A stretch of DNA of 8,316 nt from Flavobacteriaceae bacterium (lineage in GTDB: Bacteria; Bacteroidota; Bacteroidia; Flavobacteriales; Flavobacteriaceae), in the NCBI GenBank assembly GCA_002729755.1, contig PBYT01000025.1, positions 3,403-11,718 of the forward strand. The letters are read 5' to 3'. A model generated the notes under the pieces. The model was not told the origin of the DNA and did not search any database. It saw only the letters and a program-made list of their open reading frames with translations. Shown piece after piece: positions 7,800 through 8,316 of this stretch (position 1 is its first letter; the number at the start of each line of letters is the position of its first letter). Both the position numbers and the translations under genes were made by a program.

Positions 7800-8152
7800 A
7801 AACTACCCTTGTTAATTTTATTAAATGGATCGCAAGATCTTGGAGTATTCTTAGCTTATTGTTTATATCAGTAATTTTATTTGGACATATATTTGGAAAT
7901 GAAGGGTTTATGTTTAATTCAAAATTAGAGTTCATTTGGTTTTTATTTTTTCCAATAGGGGTGTACTTAGGATTAATTATCTCATGGAAATTAGAAGGAG
8001 TTGGTGGGCTAATCACAATTGGTAGTGTATTATCCTTTCATTTATTAAGTGATAGTAAATTTAATATATGGATTGATGGAATCTCTTTTCCTGGATTGTT
8101 ATTTCTTGTTTATTGGATTATATCATTATATCCAAAAAATAATCTTCACTAA
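7790..8152 (+). CDS. Small multi-pass inner-membrane protein of unknown function
   Basis: This 120-residue protein is very hydrophobic, with about four membrane helices at residues 16-35, 47-65, 70-87 and 98-115. Charged residues are confined to short loops and the N-terminus (MRYKTTLVNFIKWIAR). The segments WIARSWSILSLLFI (13-26), FLFFPIGVYLGLIISWKLEGVGG (51-73) and ITIGSVLSFH (75-84) resemble a family of uncharacterised small membrane proteins widespread in Bacteroidota; I do not know a function for it. It begins 9 nt after the PspC gene stop with no Shine-Dalgarno site, so it is probably the last gene of the padR operon. The start region is a 19-bp direct repeat with a copy beyond the gene end. 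No catalytic or metal-binding motif is visible. Confidence 0.75.
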   Translation: MRYKTTLVNFIKWIARSWSILSLLFISVILFGHIFGNEGFMFNSKLEFIWFLFFPIGVYLGLIISWKLEGVGGLITIGSVLSFHLLSDSKFNIWIDGISFPGLLFLVYWIISLYPKNNLH

Positions 8153-8170
8153 AATAATGAGAATTAAAAG

Positions 8171-8199
8171 TTGACAGTTCAAGATTTACTTTTTATATA
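8171..8199 (+). promoter_or_regulatory. Sigma70-like promoter match, TTGACA-17 bp-TATATA
   Basis: TTGACA (8171-8176) is a perfect enterobacterial -35 box, followed after exactly 17 bp by TATATA (8194-8199), which matches four of six bases of the -10 box. Transcription would start at about 8206, just ahead of two inverted repeats. The main sigma factor of Bacteroidota prefers TTTG/TAnnTTTG, so this match may not be functional. Confidence 0.3.
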
Positions 8200-8217
8200 T
8201 CAAAACAAGTATAGTTA

Positions 8218-8236
8218 CTCAAAAACATGAGATATA
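8218..8236 (+). repeat. 19-bp direct repeat, copy 2, in non-coding DNA
   Basis: This copy is identical to 7781-7799, which carries the start codon of the small membrane protein. Here the ATG (8227) opens only an 18-codon frame ending at 8283. The repeat supplies the left arm and spacer of the palindrome at 8222-8245. Confidence 0.8.
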
Positions 8237-8245
8237 TCATGTTTT
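8222..8245. repeat. Perfect 9-bp inverted repeat (24-bp palindrome)
   Basis: AAAACATGA (8222-8230) and TCATGTTTT (8237-8245) are exact reverse complements around the spacer GATATA. The element could be a weak bidirectional terminator for the padR operon, since its right arm ends in four T and its reverse also ends in T. It could equally be an operator for a gene beyond the window. With only two G:C pairs in the stem, termination would be weak. Confidence 0.6.
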
Positions 8246-8247
8246 AC

Positions 8248-8300
8248 TTCAGGATAAAAATCGTTATTTACACCAAAATATAACGACATTTATCCATGAA
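8248..8300. repeat. Long imperfect hairpin, 18 paired positions
   Basis: Three stem blocks nest: TTCA (8248-8251) with TGAA (8297-8300), GGATAAA (8252-8258) with TTTATCC (8289-8295), and TCGTTAT (8261-8267) with ATAACGA (8280-8286). They are interrupted only by an AA/CA internal mismatch and one bulged A (8296). The loop is 12 nt (8268-8279). No T-run follows on either strand, so it is not a standard terminator. It may be a structured RNA leader, an operator pair or a palindromic repeat element. Confidence 0.6.
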
Positions 8301-8316
8301 AATAATTGATAGAAAA

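Noticed and set aside
7042..8016. Long minus-strand open frames opposite the PspC and small membrane protein genes
   Set aside because: They lie antisense to genes with clear family motifs and show low-complexity Ile/Asn/Lys composition with no recognisable domain.
8227..8283. 18-codon reading frame starting in the second direct repeat
   Set aside because: It is too short, its sequence overlaps the hairpin arms, and only the first three residues match the gene whose start it copies.
8248..8300. Integron attC recombination site
   Set aside because: The hairpin lacks the RYYYAAC and GTTRRRY core sites at its outer ends, and there is no integrase or cassette array nearby.
8248..8300. Intrinsic terminator
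   Set aside because: Neither strand has a T-run after the stem, and the stem has an internal mismatch with mostly A/T pairs.
8268..8316. 3' end of a minus-strand gene entering from the right edge
   Set aside because: All three minus frames reach a stop within about 50 bases of the edge, so nothing distinguishes a real gene end; the frame is too short to judge.

Overview
The window is strongly AT-rich and reads as chromosomal DNA of a flavobacterium (Bacteroidota, probably marine). The evidence is: start codons preceded by A/T-rich stretches with no Shine-Dalgarno sequence; Bacteroidota-type TAnnTTTG promoter elements; signal peptides ending in Ala-Gln or Ser-Gln; and gene families typical of the group (flavobacterial-type HutH, a LolA-like periplasmic protein, an Asp-box propeller protein, and a PadR/double-PspC operon). 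Codon and base use look uniform. There is no tRNA, rRNA, CRISPR array, transposase or phage gene.

Layout. (1) Positions 1-1482, minus strand: histidine ammonia-lyase (hutH), cut by the left edge just before its C-terminus. (2) Positions 1483-1632: a divergent promoter region with a perfect 10-bp inverted repeat on the hutH side and a TAGATTTG promoter element on the plus side. (3) Positions 1633-5436: two secreted proteins in one likely transcription unit, a 252-residue LolA/LolB-like protein and, 15 bp later, a 1009-residue sortilin/VPS10-like Asp-box beta-propeller protein. (4) Positions 5437-5668: a 232-bp intergenic region ending in a 21-bp imperfect palindrome that overlaps a promoter-like TACTTTG just upstream of padR. 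(5) Positions 5669-8152: a tight four-gene operon (1-nt overlap, then 1-nt and 9-nt gaps) of a PadR repressor, a small secreted lipocalin-like protein, a membrane protein with two PspC domains, and a small multi-pass membrane protein. (6) Positions 8153-8316: non-coding in view, with a sigma70-like promoter match, a 24-bp palindrome and a long 53-nt imperfect hairpin.

How the genes may work together. hutH is catabolic (histidine to urocanate) and separate from the rest. The 252- and 1009-residue proteins are both exported and presumably act in the periplasm or at the outer membrane; their shared role is unknown. The padR operon resembles a self-regulated envelope-response module: a small PadR repressor probably binds the palindrome at its own promoter and controls three envelope proteins, but its inducing signal cannot be read from sequence.

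Most of the window is ordinary core genome. The least explained part is the right end (8153-8316), where a promoter match, two adjacent inverted repeats and a 19-bp copy of the start region of the last gene sit together. I found no clear new biological system; that end region and the composition of the PadR operon are the best leads.
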